From: Pseudarthrobacter sulfonivorans
GTDB lineage: Bacteria; Actinomycetota; Actinomycetes; Actinomycetales; Micrococcaceae
Assembly (NCBI RefSeq): GCF_014712225.1
Contig: NZ_JACXBW010000011.1
Coordinates: forward strand, 104,041 to 168,040
DNA: 64,000 nucleotides
Reading direction: 5' to 3'
This document shows, piece by piece, positions 7,514 to 15,860 of this stretch. Position 1 is the stretch's first letter. Every line of letters begins with the position of its first letter. Both the position numbers and the translations under genes were made by a program. The notes below the pieces were generated by a model. It saw only the letters and a list, made by a program, of their open reading frames with translations. It searched no databases and was not told the DNA's origin.

Positions 7514-9016
7514 ATGTCTACAGAAGTCTCTTCGAACGCCTCCGGCCAGCCGGGCCCGCCCGGCAAATCCGGCCAAACCCGCCAGGCATCGGCGTCGAAG
7601 TCCTCCGCACCGGAGAAACTGTCCCGGGAGTCGGTGACCATCATCGCCACCCTGCTGGTGGCGACCTTCGTGGTGATCCTGAACGAGACCATCATGAACG
7701 TTGCCCTGCAGCGGCTGATGGTCGACCTCGGCGTGGACGCGCCTACTGTGCAGTGGCTCTCCACCGGCTTTATGCTCACCATGGCCGTAGTCATCCCCAC
7801 CACTGGGTTCATCCTCCAAAGCCTCTCCACCCGTGCCGTCTTTATGCTGGCCATGGGTCTTTTCGCCGGCGGCACCGCGCTGGCAGCCGTCGCGCCGGGC
7901 TTTGAGATCCTCCTCCTGGCACGCATCATCCAGGCCGGCGGCACGGCCATCATGCTGCCGCTGCTGATGACCACCATCCTCACGCTGGTCCCGCTGGCCC
8001 GGCGCGGTGCCGTCATGGGGAACGTCAGCATCGCGATCTCCGTGGCACCGGCCATGGGGCCCACCGTCTCCGGGCTGATCCTGGAGCACTTCACATGGCG
8101 TTTCATGTTTGTCTTTGTCCTTCCGGTGGCACTGGCTGCCCTGGCCATCGGTGCGAAGTACCTGACGAACGTCGGTGAAACCGAGAAGACCAAGCTCGAC
8201 TTCCTCTCGGTACTTCTGACTGTTCCCGCCTTCGGCGGCCTGGTGTACGGCCTGAGCCAGATCGGCGGCGGTCACGGCGGCCAGAGCGGTCCGAGCACGG
8301 CCGCCATTGCCGCGCTGGTTATCGGCGTAGCCAGCCTGGCTGTCTTTGTGCTCCGCCAGCTCAGGCTGCAGAAGGCGGATGCCCCGCTGCTGGATCTGCG
8401 CGCGTTCAACTTCCGCATGTTCACGGTGTCCGTGCTGCTGATGGTGGTGGCCATGATGGCGCTGTTCGGCGCAGTGATCCTGCTGCCGCTCTACCTGCAG
8501 GAAATCCGCGGCCTGGGGTCGCTGGAGACCGGCCTCGCGCTGCTGCCGGGCGGCCTGGCGATGGGCCTGCTGGGCCCGTTCATCGGGCGGCTGTTCGACA
8601 AAGTGGGCCCGTTGCCGCTCACCGTGACGGGCTCGGTCCTGATGGTGGTGACCCTGTGGCAGTTCTCCATGCTCGACGCCGACACTCCGGTGTGGTGGAT
8701 CGTCACCCTTCACGTGGGGCTGAGCTTCGGCCTGGCGCTGCTGTTCACGCCCGCGTTCACCACCGGCCTGAACCCGTTGCCCCCGCACCTGTACTCCCAC
8801 GGCTCGGCCATCATGAGCACCTCGCAGCAGGTTGCCGGTGCTGCCGGCACGGCACTGCTGGTATCCATCTTTGCGGTGGTGTCGGCGTCGTCCGGGCTGG
8901 TGGCGGGCATGAGTGCCGCCTTCCTGACGGCAACCGTCATAGCCCTTGCCGCCGTCGTGCTTTCCGCGATGATGCGCAAAACAGAAGGTGCCGCCCCGGG
9001 CCACGGCGGCCACTAA
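7514..9016 (+). CDS. MFS multidrug efflux transporter, DHA2 (EmrB/QacA) family
   Basis: 500 residues and about 14 predicted membrane segments. The drug:H+ antiporter-2 pattern begins LNETIMNVALQRLMVDLGV and PTVQWLSTGFMLTMAVVIPT. Motif C appears as SIAISVAPAMGPTVSGLI. GAGGGA precedes the ATG at 7514, and the ~45-residue cytoplasmic lead is Ser/Pro/Lys-rich. An open frame continues further upstream but has no membrane-protein character. It is divergent from the LysR gene and ends in a long symmetric terminator. Substrates are unknown. Confidence 0.92.
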   Translation: MSTEVSSNASGQPGPPGKSGQTRQASASKSSAPEKLSRESVTIIATLLVATFVVILNETIMNVALQRLMVDLGVDAPTVQWLSTGFMLTMAVVIPTTGFILQSLSTRAVFMLAMGLFAGGTALAAVAPGFEILLLARIIQAGGTAIMLPLLMTTILTLVPLARRGAVMGNVSIAISVAPAMGPTVSGLILEHFTWRFMFVFVLPVALAALAIGAKYLTNVGETEKTKLDFLSVLLTVPAFGGLVYGLSQIGGGHGGQSGPSTAAIAALVIGVASLAVFVLRQLRLQKADAPLLDLRAFNFRMFTVSVLLMVVAMMALFGAVILLPLYLQEIRGLGSLETGLALLPGGLAMGLLGPFIGRLFDKVGPLPLTVTGSVLMVVTLWQFSMLDADTPVWWIVTLHVGLSFGLALLFTPAFTTGLNPLPPHLYSHGSAIMSTSQQVAGAAGTALLVSIFAVVSASSGLVAGMSAAFLTATVIALAAVVLSAMMRKTEGAAPGHGGH

Positions 9017-9025
9017 CCCAACTAA

Positions 9026-9073
9026 GTAGCAGCACATGTCGTTTTGAGCGCTCAAAACGACACCTACTGCTAC
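9026..9073. terminator. Bidirectional terminator with 26-base palindrome
   Basis: A 26-base perfect palindrome spans 9037-9062 (centre TTTTGAGCGCTCAAAA), flanked by GTAGCAG (9026-9032) and CTGCTAC (9067-9073). It separates the convergent MFS and hydrolase genes; the right outer arm contains the hydrolase stop codon at 9070-9072. Confidence 0.85.
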
Positions 9074-10197
9074 CTACCTGGGGTAAGCTCCCGCAGCCAG
9101 CCGGCCACCGAGTCTTCCCAAAGCCCCGGCCAGCTGTTCCACTCCTGGGTGTGCCGGCTGGCCGGAATCCTGACCAGACGCACGTGGTCAGGGAAGCGGG
9201 CGGTGAAGGCCTCGCTGACACGGATTGGCGTGCTGGCGTCGCCGCCGCCATGAAGGATGATCACGGGAACCGACGGCGCCACCTCGGTAAACGCCAGGGC
9301 TCCGAGGTCCAGCGGCTGATGCAATCCGGCGAACCGGTGCAGGGGACCGCCGAGGACGCGCGACGCTCCCCGTGCCAGAGCAGACGGCAGCCGTGCTGAT
9401 GCCATGTTGGAAAGCAGTGTCTGGTGCCAGTCGAGGACCGGCGCGGTGAGTACCAGCCCTGTGATCAGATGCCGGTGTTTGGAGGTGTGCGCCGCGGCCA
9501 GCGCCATGCTTGCGCCCATCGACCAGCCCGACAGGATGACGGAAGTAGCTCCGTGCCGCGCCGCAAAGGCCAGGGCTGCTTCGACGTCCGTCAACTCGCT
9601 GACGCCAAGGTGGTGTTTGCCGTCTGCCGTCGGGGGAGCGTCACCGTCTCCGCGGAAGGAGATGAGCAGCTGGGTGAGCCCGTGGCGATGGAAGAACGGT
9701 GCCGTGCGAAGCCCTGTTGCCCGGCGTCCGCCGAGGCCATGGATGTGGATTACCCAGCACGTTTGGTCGGCGCCTGGAACGAGCCATGCTGGAGCGGGCC
9801 CTGGCAAGGTGACGTCCTCGAAAGGGAGGCCGGCCTCTTCGGGGTCCGGGTAGACGTACCCGGACCAGTACCCCGAAGTGTCCGGCGCAAGCCGGCCTGC
9901 GTAGATGGCCTCCAACCGGCGGGTGACTGTTCTCGCCTTCGCGTCGGTGGACAACACCTGACCGATCCGGGCGTGGCCACTTCGATTGCCCCAGTAGAGG
10001 CTAAAGACGCCGCGGGCCAGTGTGTCCCGGTTGGCGCGGAGGGTCACCGTGCCGGCACCGGAATCGACGATCCTGATGCGTTCACGACGCCGGCCCACCG
10101 GGGTGACCAGGGTTTTCGCGATGTGAAGGGTCACCCAGGCCGCCAGGGAGGCCACGGCGGCTGCGCCACCGATGATGACCAGCCGACGCGGGGTCAC
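9070..10197 (-). CDS. Membrane-anchored alpha/beta hydrolase
   Basis: 375 residues from a GTG at 10197; the frame is open upstream but overlaps the neighbouring hydrolase gene there. Residues 3-30 (RRLVIIGGAAAVASLAAW...) form one membrane anchor, probably leaving the enzyme outside the cell. The hydrolase fold shows the oxyanion block VIHIHGLGGRR, nucleophile elbow LSGWSMGASMA with the catalytic Ser, acid region LHGGGDASTPI and His in PASRHTQEW. The triad is complete. The substrate is unknown; esterase or lipase-like. The ribosome site is weak, and the start overlaps the end of an 11-codon frame as GTGA. Confidence 0.82.
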   Translation of the reverse strand: MTPRRLVIIGGAAAVASLAAWVTLHIAKTLVTPVGRRRERIRIVDSGAGTVTLRANRDTLARGVFSLYWGNRSGHARIGQVLSTDAKARTVTRRLEAIYAGRLAPDTSGYWSGYVYPDPEEAGLPFEDVTLPGPAPAWLVPGADQTCWVIHIHGLGGRRATGLRTAPFFHRHGLTQLLISFRGDGDAPPTADGKHHLGVSELTDVEAALAFAARHGATSVILSGWSMGASMALAAAHTSKHRHLITGLVLTAPVLDWHQTLLSNMASARLPSALARGASRVLGGPLHRFAGLHQPLDLGALAFTEVAPSVPVIILHGGGDASTPIRVSEAFTARFPDHVRLVRIPASRHTQEWNSWPGLWEDSVAGWLRELTPGR

Positions 10198-10261
10198 TTT
10201 TCGCCCAATAAGGGGACCGGAAGGGACATCGACTGACCCCGCGTTGCTTTGGGTGGGTCGG

Positions 10262-11095
10262 CTAACCGGCGAAGAAGTCGCTGAGTTCGGTGATGAGCTT
10301 GTCCGGCGCCTTGATGACGCCGTCGTGGCCGAAGCCCGGCAGGATGGTGTAGCTGGAACCGGACAGGACGTCGTGGATCTGGCCGCACGCCACGCCGAAG
10401 TAGGCCGGGCTCTTTTCGCCCACCACAATGAGGGTCTCCAAGGGCAGCTCCAGGAACGGCTCGGCCGGCATGTCCGCGGCGATGATTGCCTTGATTTCCC
10501 GGACGCCCGTGCGCATCATGTCCCGCATCTGCTTACCGAGGTGTGTGCCCGCCGTGAGCTTGTTGGCGATGGTGAGCATGGAGAGCGGCATCCGGGAGAA
10601 GGCGCCGCCGGTTTCCAGCCCCTTGGTGAGAACGGCCAGGGCGCGGTCGTCGTCGCCGGCGGCGGTGGCGCGCTCATATTCCGGTGTCCAGTCGGCCGTG
10701 ACGCTGTGGTTCACGGACACGGCAGGGTCATAAACGGCCAAGCGCTCCACGGGAAGGGTCCGGGCAGCGTGCAGGGCCAGCGCGCCGCCGAAGCTGTGGC
10801 CAAACACGTCGGTGCTGGAGGTGTGTTTCATGACGGCGTCCAGGTCCCGGATGTCCGCATCCAGGGTGTAGTCCAGAGCCTGCGGCGAGGAGGAACCCCG
10901 GCCGCGGCGGTTGAAGGTGTGCACCGGCCGGCCGAGGGCGGCGCTGAGTTTCTGGGCAAACCTGGTGTAGTCGGCTGCAGTCACCATGGAAGCCGGAACC
11001 ACAACCACGCCTGAGCCGGCGGACGCCAGTTCCGCACCCGTGGTGAAGAGCTCCAGGGTGCCGCCGTCGGGGGTCTTGATGTTCTCGCGCGTCAT
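10262..11095 (-). CDS. Alpha/beta hydrolase, tandem paralog 1
   Basis: 277 residues. N-terminus MTRENIKTPDGGTLELF, then nucleophile elbow FGHSFGGALALHAA with Ser101, and a late His in LPGFGHDGVI. Where most relatives have the acid Asp after strand 7, this protein reads VVGEKSPAYFG; the conserved Asp in AVYDPAVSVN may serve instead. It shares about the same length and motifs with the genes at 11130 and 12056, showing local duplication. A TAGGCT box ends six bases before the ATG, so the transcript is probably leaderless and separate from its neighbours. Confidence 0.85.
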   Translation of the reverse strand: MTRENIKTPDGGTLELFTTGAELASAGSGVVVVPASMVTAADYTRFAQKLSAALGRPVHTFNRRGRGSSSPQALDYTLDADIRDLDAVMKHTSSTDVFGHSFGGALALHAARTLPVERLAVYDPAVSVNHSVTADWTPEYERATAAGDDDRALAVLTKGLETGGAFSRMPLSMLTIANKLTAGTHLGKQMRDMMRTGVREIKAIIAADMPAEPFLELPLETLIVVGEKSPAYFGVACGQIHDVLSGSSYTILPGFGHDGVIKAPDKLITELSDFFAG

Positions 11096-11101
11096 GATCC
11101 G

Positions 11102-11107
11102 AGCCTA
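11102..11107 (-). promoter_or_regulatory. -10 box of leaderless hydrolase 1
   Basis: TAGGCT read on the minus strand, six bases before the ATG at 11095. No ribosome site fits between them. Confidence 0.55.
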
Positions 11108-11129
11108 GCGGAGCAACCTGCGTAATGCC

Positions 11130-11984
11130 TTAGCCCTTGAAGTACTCGGCGAGGTCGGTGACCAGTTCCTTCACCGCGGCCGGGATGGAACCGTGGTAGC
11201 CCTTGGGGGACAGCTCGAAGGTGCTGCCGGGGACTGCTGCGTGAAGGCGGCGGGCCGTGACCTTGTAGTAGCGCGGGCTCTTGCCGCCCGCCATGAAATG
11301 TGTGTTGGCGGGCAGCACGGCAAAGTCCCGGGCATGCTCCGCCTCGTCGTAGGCGGCGCGCAGTTCACCCACGCCCGTGGGCATCAACTCCCGCGCCATT
11401 TTGTTGACCTTGGTGCGGGACACCAATGCCATGAGCCCGGCCAGGACGGGCTCAGGAATCTTGGACAAGGCCGTGGCCGGCTGCATTCCCTTTTTCAGGT
11501 GGGCCATGGCATGCCCCACTTTGCCGGCGTTGACGGCAGCTTCAAAGTCGTCCAGCCACGACGTATCGATGCTGCCTTCGATGTTCACCGCGGCGTCGTA
11601 AACCGCCAGCTTGTCCGGCTCGTGCGGCGTTCCCGCGAACTCCTGCACTGCGTTTAGGGCCACCGCCCCGCCGAGGCTGTGGCCCAGCAGGTTGCGGGCG
11701 CCGGTGGCTTCCATGATGGTGCGGACGTCCGCGATTTCCGTGGCCATGGAGTAACCGGCCGGCTGTTCCGTGGACTTGCCGCGTCCACGCCGGTCGTAGA
11801 CGTCAACGGCCCAGGCCTCGCCCAGGCCGCTGGCCAGTGCCACGGAGAACGGCCGGTAAATGAGCGCGGTCAGGAAGGCCCCGCCGATCACCACCACCCG
11901 GCGCTCTCCCGGCGCATCCTCGGTGCCGTAACTGTACAAAGCCAGCGTGCCGCCGTCGTGCGTGGGGACTTCCTGCTCTTTCAC
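11130..11984 (-). CDS. Alpha/beta hydrolase, tandem paralog 2
   Basis: 284 residues from a GTG at 11984. An ATG three codons earlier is possible, but TAGGAT (11992-11997) lies seven bases before the GTG and includes that ATG region, and the GTG start aligns the N-terminus (KEQEVPTHDGGTLALY) with paralog 1. Nucleophile elbow LLGHSLGGAVAL with Ser103; His in LSPKGYHGSIP. The usual acid position reads MAGGKSPRYYK without Asp. It has the same architecture as the genes on both sides. Substrate unknown. Confidence 0.83.
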   Translation of the reverse strand: MKEQEVPTHDGGTLALYSYGTEDAPGERRVVVIGGAFLTALIYRPFSVALASGLGEAWAVDVYDRRGRGKSTEQPAGYSMATEIADVRTIMEATGARNLLGHSLGGAVALNAVQEFAGTPHEPDKLAVYDAAVNIEGSIDTSWLDDFEAAVNAGKVGHAMAHLKKGMQPATALSKIPEPVLAGLMALVSRTKVNKMARELMPTGVGELRAAYDEAEHARDFAVLPANTHFMAGGKSPRYYKVTARRLHAAVPGSTFELSPKGYHGSIPAAVKELVTDLAEYFKG

Positions 11985-11991
11985 GGTTCCC

Positions 11992-11997
11992 ATCCTA
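11992..11997 (-). promoter_or_regulatory. -10 box of leaderless hydrolase 2
   Basis: TAGGAT on the minus strand, seven bases before the GTG at 11984. Confidence 0.55.
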
Positions 11998-12055
11998 GGC
12001 GGGCGGCGCTGAGCCCGGCTGGGTCCCCGGCGGGTCCCGGCCGGCTACCGGCCGG

Positions 12056-12940
12056 CTACCGGCGCCGGCCCAGCTTCCGGATCTGGCCGTCGCTGGCATT
12101 GATGAACCGGGCAATCCGCACGGCCAGGCCCTTGCCGGGCCTTATGGGCCCCTCGTGCAGCTGTCCGGGGACCACGCGGAACTCGATGGACGGCACAGCG
12201 GACGCCAGTTGCCGGCCGGTCTCCGCGAAGTACGCCGGGCTCCAGCCGCCGCTGAGCATCAGGATGGGGGTGGTGAGGGCAGTGAAGTCGTCCAGATCGG
12301 CGTCGGCGTCGAGCACGGCGCGCATTTCCTTCACGGCTGTGGGCAGCAACTGGCGCATCTCCGTCCCGAGGTTTGTCCTGGCTGAGAGGATGCTCAGCAT
12401 CCGCAGCGCGCCCAGCGGCAGGTAGGACAGCGGCCCGGCGGTACCCAGGCCCTGGACCAGGTGTGCCCACGCATGGTTCAACTGGCCTGCGGTGACGGCG
12501 TCCTCAAGCTCGGGCCGCCACCGGTGGGCGAGGTTTCCGGACAGCGATACCGCCGCGTCATAGGTCACCAGCCGGCCGATCGGCAGGGTCCGGGCAGCCT
12601 GCAGTGCCACGAAACCGCCGTAGCTGTGCGCCACAACATCGGTAGAACCCGTCTTGTCCATGACCGCAGCGAGGTCGCTGACTTCGGTTTCTGCCGAGTA
12701 ATCGTCCGGCTGCGGTGAGGAGCCCGCCCGGCCGCGCCGGTTGTAGCAGTGCACCGGGCGGCCCAGCAGGAGGCTGAGTTTCCGCGCAAAAGGGCGGTAG
12801 AGGGCGTCGGTGACCAGAGTGCCGTGGACGAGTACGACGCCGGGAGGTCCCGCCGTCGTCGGCTCCTGTTCCGCAGGGGTGAGGAACGAATGCGCCTCCA
12901 GGCGCCCGCCATCCGCCGTTTCTAGTTTCCAGGACTCCAC
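12056..12940 (-). CDS. Alpha/beta hydrolase, tandem paralog 3
   Basis: 294 residues from a GTG at 12940. N-terminus MESWKLETADGGRLEAH, oxyanion block VVLVHGTLVTDALYRPF, nucleophile elbow VVAHSYGGFVAL with Ser106 (first Gly of G-x-S-x-G replaced by Ala) and His in VVPGQLHEGPI. The acid position reads LSGGWSPAYFA. TAGACT lies six bases before the start codon, as in the other two paralogs. It is divergent from lysS, with about 67 bases between the two starts. Confidence 0.83.
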   Translation of the reverse strand: MESWKLETADGGRLEAHSFLTPAEQEPTTAGPPGVVLVHGTLVTDALYRPFARKLSLLLGRPVHCYNRRGRAGSSPQPDDYSAETEVSDLAAVMDKTGSTDVVAHSYGGFVALQAARTLPIGRLVTYDAAVSLSGNLAHRWRPELEDAVTAGQLNHAWAHLVQGLGTAGPLSYLPLGALRMLSILSARTNLGTEMRQLLPTAVKEMRAVLDADADLDDFTALTTPILMLSGGWSPAYFAETGRQLASAVPSIEFRVVPGQLHEGPIRPGKGLAVRIARFINASDGQIRKLGRRR

Positions 12941-12946
12941 AGCCCG

Positions 12947-12952
12947 AGTCTA
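12947..12952 (-). promoter_or_regulatory. -10 box of leaderless hydrolase 3
   Basis: TAGACT on the minus strand, six bases before the GTG at 12940. Confidence 0.55.
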
Positions 12953-12993
12953 TGCCCGGGCTTGCGCCGGAACCCGGCCGGCTGAACTCCCGG

Positions 12994-12999
12994 TAAACT
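12994..12999 (+). promoter_or_regulatory. -10 box of lysS
   Basis: TAAACT, eight bases before the GTG start at 13008. The transcript would begin at or next to the start codon. A GGGG at 13001-13004 could otherwise act as a weak ribosome site on a longer mRNA. Confidence 0.5.
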
Positions 13000-13007
13000 T
13001 GGGGATT

Positions 13008-14540
13008 GTGACTTCCCAAAACACCCCCACCCCCAAAAACGCCCCAGAGCCCCTCGATGCCAGCGAGCAGATGCGCATCCGCATGGAGAAGCGCAGCAAG
13101 CTGATCGAGCGCGGCACCGAGGCATACCCGGTGGGTGTTGAGCGCACACACTCCCTGACCGAGATCCGCGAAAAGTACGCGCACCTCGAAGCGGACGACA
13201 CCACCGGCGACGTTGTGGGTGTCACCGGCCGCGTTGTGTTTGTGCGCAACACCGGCAAGCTCTGCTTCGCCACCCTGCAGGAGGGCGGTGTTGACGGCAA
13301 GGGCACCCGGCTGCAGGCCATGCTGAGCCTTGCCAATGTGGGGGAGGAAGCGCTCGCGGACTGGAAGGCCCTGGTGGATCTGGGCGACCACGTGTTCATC
13401 AAGGGTGAGGTGATTTCCTCCCGCCGCGGCGAACTGTCCGTGATGGCGGAGTCCTGGTCCATGGCCTCCAAGGCCCTGCGGCCGCTGCCTGTGCTGCACG
13501 CGGAGCTGAACGAGGAAACGCGCGTCCGGCAGCGTTACGTGGACCTGATGGTGCGCGACGAAGCCCGTGAAATGGTCTACACCCGCGCGTCAATCACCCG
13601 TTCAATCCGCGAAAGCCTCCACCGCCACAACTACGTGGAGGTGGAAACCCCCATCCTGCAGCTCGTCCACGGCGGCGCCCTCGCACGCCCGTTTGAGACG
13701 CACATGAACGCGTTCGACCAGAAGATGACCCTGCGCATCGCCACCGAGCTGTACCTCAAGCGTGCGGTGGTGGGCGGGATCGACCGTGTCTACGACATGG
13801 GCCGCGTCTTCCGGAACGAGGGCGTGGACTCCACCCACAGCCCGGAGTTCACCACGCTCGAGTGCTACGAAGCCTGGGCGGACCAGTTCGTCATGGCTGA
13901 CCGCATCAAGGAAATCATCCTCGACGCCGCCGACGCAGTGGGTGCCGGGCGCACCCTCCAGACCGAAGCCGGCGAGATCAACCTGGACGGCGACTGGGCC
14001 TGGGTGTCGGTCTACCCGGGACTTTCCGACGCCGTTGGCCAGGAAGTCACTCCGGACACTCCGCTTGAGGTACTGCGCGAGATCGCCGCGAAGCACGAGG
14101 TTAAGGCGGACCCGAAATGGGACGCCGAGAAACTGGCCGTGGAACTTTTCGGCGAAATCGTGGAACCCACGCTCCTGAACCCCACCTTTGTTTACGATTA
14201 CCCGCCGTCCGCCCAGCCGCTGGCCCGGCCGCACCGCGAAGACGGCCGGCTGATCGAGGCCTGGGACCTCATCATCGGCGGCATGGAACGCGGCACGGCC
14301 TTCTCCGAACTCATTGACCCCGTTATCCAGCGTGAGCGGCTGACCGAGCAGTCACGGCACGCGGCGGCAGGTGATGACGAGGCCATGCAGCTCGATGAGG
14401 ACTTCCTCCGGGCCCTCGAATATGGTGCCCCGCCCATGGGCGGAATCGGGCTGGGAATCGACCGCCTGGTCATGCTTTTCACCGGGGCAGGGATCCGTGA
14501 AACCATCCTGTTCCCGCTCCTGAAGCCCGAAGGGCACTGA
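13008..14540 (+). CDS. lysS: Lysyl-tRNA synthetase, class II
   Basis: 510 residues from GTG 13008. Charges tRNA-Lys with lysine in the cytosol. The N-terminal OB-fold anticodon domain covers about residues 60-180 (VVGVTGRVVFVRNTGKL). Class II motifs follow: motif 2 as DMGRVFRNEGVDSTHSPEF and motif 3 as GGIGLGIDRLVMLFTGAG. The lysine-site block GGALARPFETHMNAFD is also present. Length is normal for bacterial LysS. The start is set by TAAACT eight bases upstream and by the family length. A small membrane protein follows after two bases. Confidence 0.97.
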   Translation: MTSQNTPTPKNAPEPLDASEQMRIRMEKRSKLIERGTEAYPVGVERTHSLTEIREKYAHLEADDTTGDVVGVTGRVVFVRNTGKLCFATLQEGGVDGKGTRLQAMLSLANVGEEALADWKALVDLGDHVFIKGEVISSRRGELSVMAESWSMASKALRPLPVLHAELNEETRVRQRYVDLMVRDEAREMVYTRASITRSIRESLHRHNYVEVETPILQLVHGGALARPFETHMNAFDQKMTLRIATELYLKRAVVGGIDRVYDMGRVFRNEGVDSTHSPEFTTLECYEAWADQFVMADRIKEIILDAADAVGAGRTLQTEAGEINLDGDWAWVSVYPGLSDAVGQEVTPDTPLEVLREIAAKHEVKADPKWDAEKLAVELFGEIVEPTLLNPTFVYDYPPSAQPLARPHREDGRLIEAWDLIIGGMERGTAFSELIDPVIQRERLTEQSRHAAAGDDEAMQLDEDFLRALEYGAPPMGGIGLGIDRLVMLFTGAGIRETILFPLLKPEGH

Positions 14541-14542
14541 TT

Positions 14543-14722
14543 ATGGAATATGTAGCTGTACTGCTGCCCTCAATAGTGGTGGGCCTGATCTTCTGGTTCG
14601 CCATGAAATCGATCTTTAATGCCGATAAATCCGAGCGGCAGGCGGAAGCGCGTGCCCAGGCCGAGGCCGATGCGCGCACCGTTAAGCCATCGGACGGACC
14701 GGATACCGCTCCGGATAAATAG
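14543..14722 (+). CDS. Small single-pass membrane protein after lysS
   Basis: 59 residues, starting two bases after the lysS stop and so in the same transcript. Residues 3-22 (YVAVLLPSIVVGLIFWFAMK) form one hydrophobic segment. Then comes a charged tail with an alanine/glutamate-rich helix (SERQAEARAQAEADAR) and a polar end, in the pattern of small N-out or N-in anchored proteins. Function unknown. Its strict spacing to lysS and protein-like composition support that it is real. Confidence 0.75.
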   Translation: MEYVAVLLPSIVVGLIFWFAMKSIFNADKSERQAEARAQAEADARTVKPSDGPDTAPDK

Positions 14723-14767
14723 GCCCGCAGTACTTTCTGTGATTATCCACAGTGGTCATTTGTCACT

Positions 14768-14797
14768 TTGACGTAGTGCCATAATGAGGTTCATACT
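14768..14797 (+). promoter_or_regulatory. lsr2 promoter
   Basis: TTGACG (14768-14773) and CATACT (14792-14797), spacer 18 bases, in the AT-rich stretch before lsr2. The start would be near 14804, leaving a leader of about 50 bases with GAGGA as ribosome site. Confidence 0.55.
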
Positions 14798-14854
14798 TTT
14801 TGTAGAAACATCCTGCTTTTCTGCACATCCGAACCTCAAAGAGGAAGTCTTTAA

Positions 14855-15184
14855 ATGGCACAGAAAGTAAACATCATCCTCGTAGATGATCTGGATGGGG
14901 GATCCGCGGACGAGAATGTCCGGTTTGGCCTTGACGGGGCCAGCTACGAAATCGATCTGTCGGCCGCGAATGCAGCCGAACTCCGCTCGAGCCTGGAGCG
15001 CTTTGTCGCTGCCGCCCGTAAAACGTCGTCCGGGCGCGGTTCCCGCGCCAAGGCTGCCGTGACGGGTCGCGGCAATGATTCCGCACAGATCCGTCAGTGG
15101 GCGCGTGATAACGGCTACACGGTCAACAGCCGCGGTAGAATTCAGGCTGAAATCCAGGACGCCTACCAAAAGGCCAATTCCTAG
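14855..15184 (+). CDS. lsr2: Lsr2 nucleoid-associated protein (xenogeneic silencer)
   Basis: 109 residues. The N-terminal dimerisation domain begins MAQKVNIILVDDLDGG, followed by the linker and the C-terminal DNA-binding domain IRQWARDNGYTVNSRGRIQAEI with the RGR AT-hook-like core. Lsr2 bridges AT-rich DNA and silences foreign genes in actinobacteria, a functional counterpart of H-NS. AGAGGA precedes the ATG at normal distance. The gene has its own promoter and an efficient terminator, and is flanked downstream by a decayed AT-richer region. Confidence 0.97.
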   Translation: MAQKVNIILVDDLDGGSADENVRFGLDGASYEIDLSAANAAELRSSLERFVAAARKTSSGRGSRAKAAVTGRGNDSAQIRQWARDNGYTVNSRGRIQAEIQDAYQKANS

Positions 15185-15654
15185 GGGACCGCGTCCCTTT
15201 GAATGCCAAGAACCCTGCTTCGCCTCTCGGCGGGACAGGGTTCTTTGCTGCCAAAAGGAATAACCGGGCTTGCGCTCTTGGCCGCAATTGCCGATGCTGC
15301 GGCTAAAGGGCCGTCAAAGCATGGTCCACGCATTGCAGAGGCCACCGGGGCGGCCAGGGACAGCGAGGTGCGGTAAATGTTTCCAACGCGTCCACGCGTG
15401 TTCGAAGAATTTTCTGCCGGCTGCGGCATGTTGCGCTGTAGCAGCGCTGCCAAGCCTGCTATCAGGGGGATATTCACGCCTGCGGTAATGACCAGCCTGG
15501 ATGTGTAAGAGGCAAGGGCAATCGACACGGGCGGCGCGCTGGCAAGCCCGGTCACCCACGCGTAAAGTGGCGCCCCCGCCAGTGCCCGGAAGGCGCCGAC
15601 GAACCTCAGCGCAAAAACCGGGTTCCCGAGTGCCGTGTTGTGCGGGACATGGCA
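15181..15654 (-). pseudogene. Possible decayed membrane protein
   Basis: The minus strand is open for 158 codons without a convincing start or ribosome site. The part at about 15440-15650 reads like transmembrane protein (NPVFALRFVGAFRALAGAPLY, then SYTSRLVITAGVNIPLIAGL), while the tail toward 15181 runs through the lsr2 terminator and is not protein-like. Further upstream another frame reads MPRIAMLMTAATAALAGIGG before a stop. I read this as a permease remnant with frameshifts. The family cannot be named. Confidence 0.35.
15208..15248 (+). terminator. lsr2 terminator
   Basis: AAGAACCCTG (15208-15217) pairs with CAGGGTTCTT (15236-15245), with a further inner hairpin in the loop, followed by TTG. 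Confidence 0.8.
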
Positions 15655-15860
15655 CTAACAAAAGTCGCAAATCCGTGCCGCGCAATCCGGGCGTCACGGA
15701 ACAGGCGTATTACAGTCCTCCGATGCCAGCCAGTGCGGCGGTGGCGGCAGTCATCAGCATGGCAATGCGAGGCATGGTTCCGATCCTTTGCCCGGTCCGT
15801 CCCCCGCGGCAAGTGCTTGAAATCCGGTCAGGCACCCCGGCATCCTCACGTCAATTCCCC

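Noticed and set aside
7493..9055. 520-codon minus-strand open frame opposite the MFS pump
   Set aside because: His/Gln/Gly-rich antisense product without any domain; the plus strand encodes a complete DHA2 transporter.
10198..10233. Eleven-codon leader frame overlapping the GTG at 10197 as GTGA
   Set aside because: The overlap looks like translational coupling, but the small frame has no ribosome site and belongs to a longer meaningless frame through the neighbouring gene.
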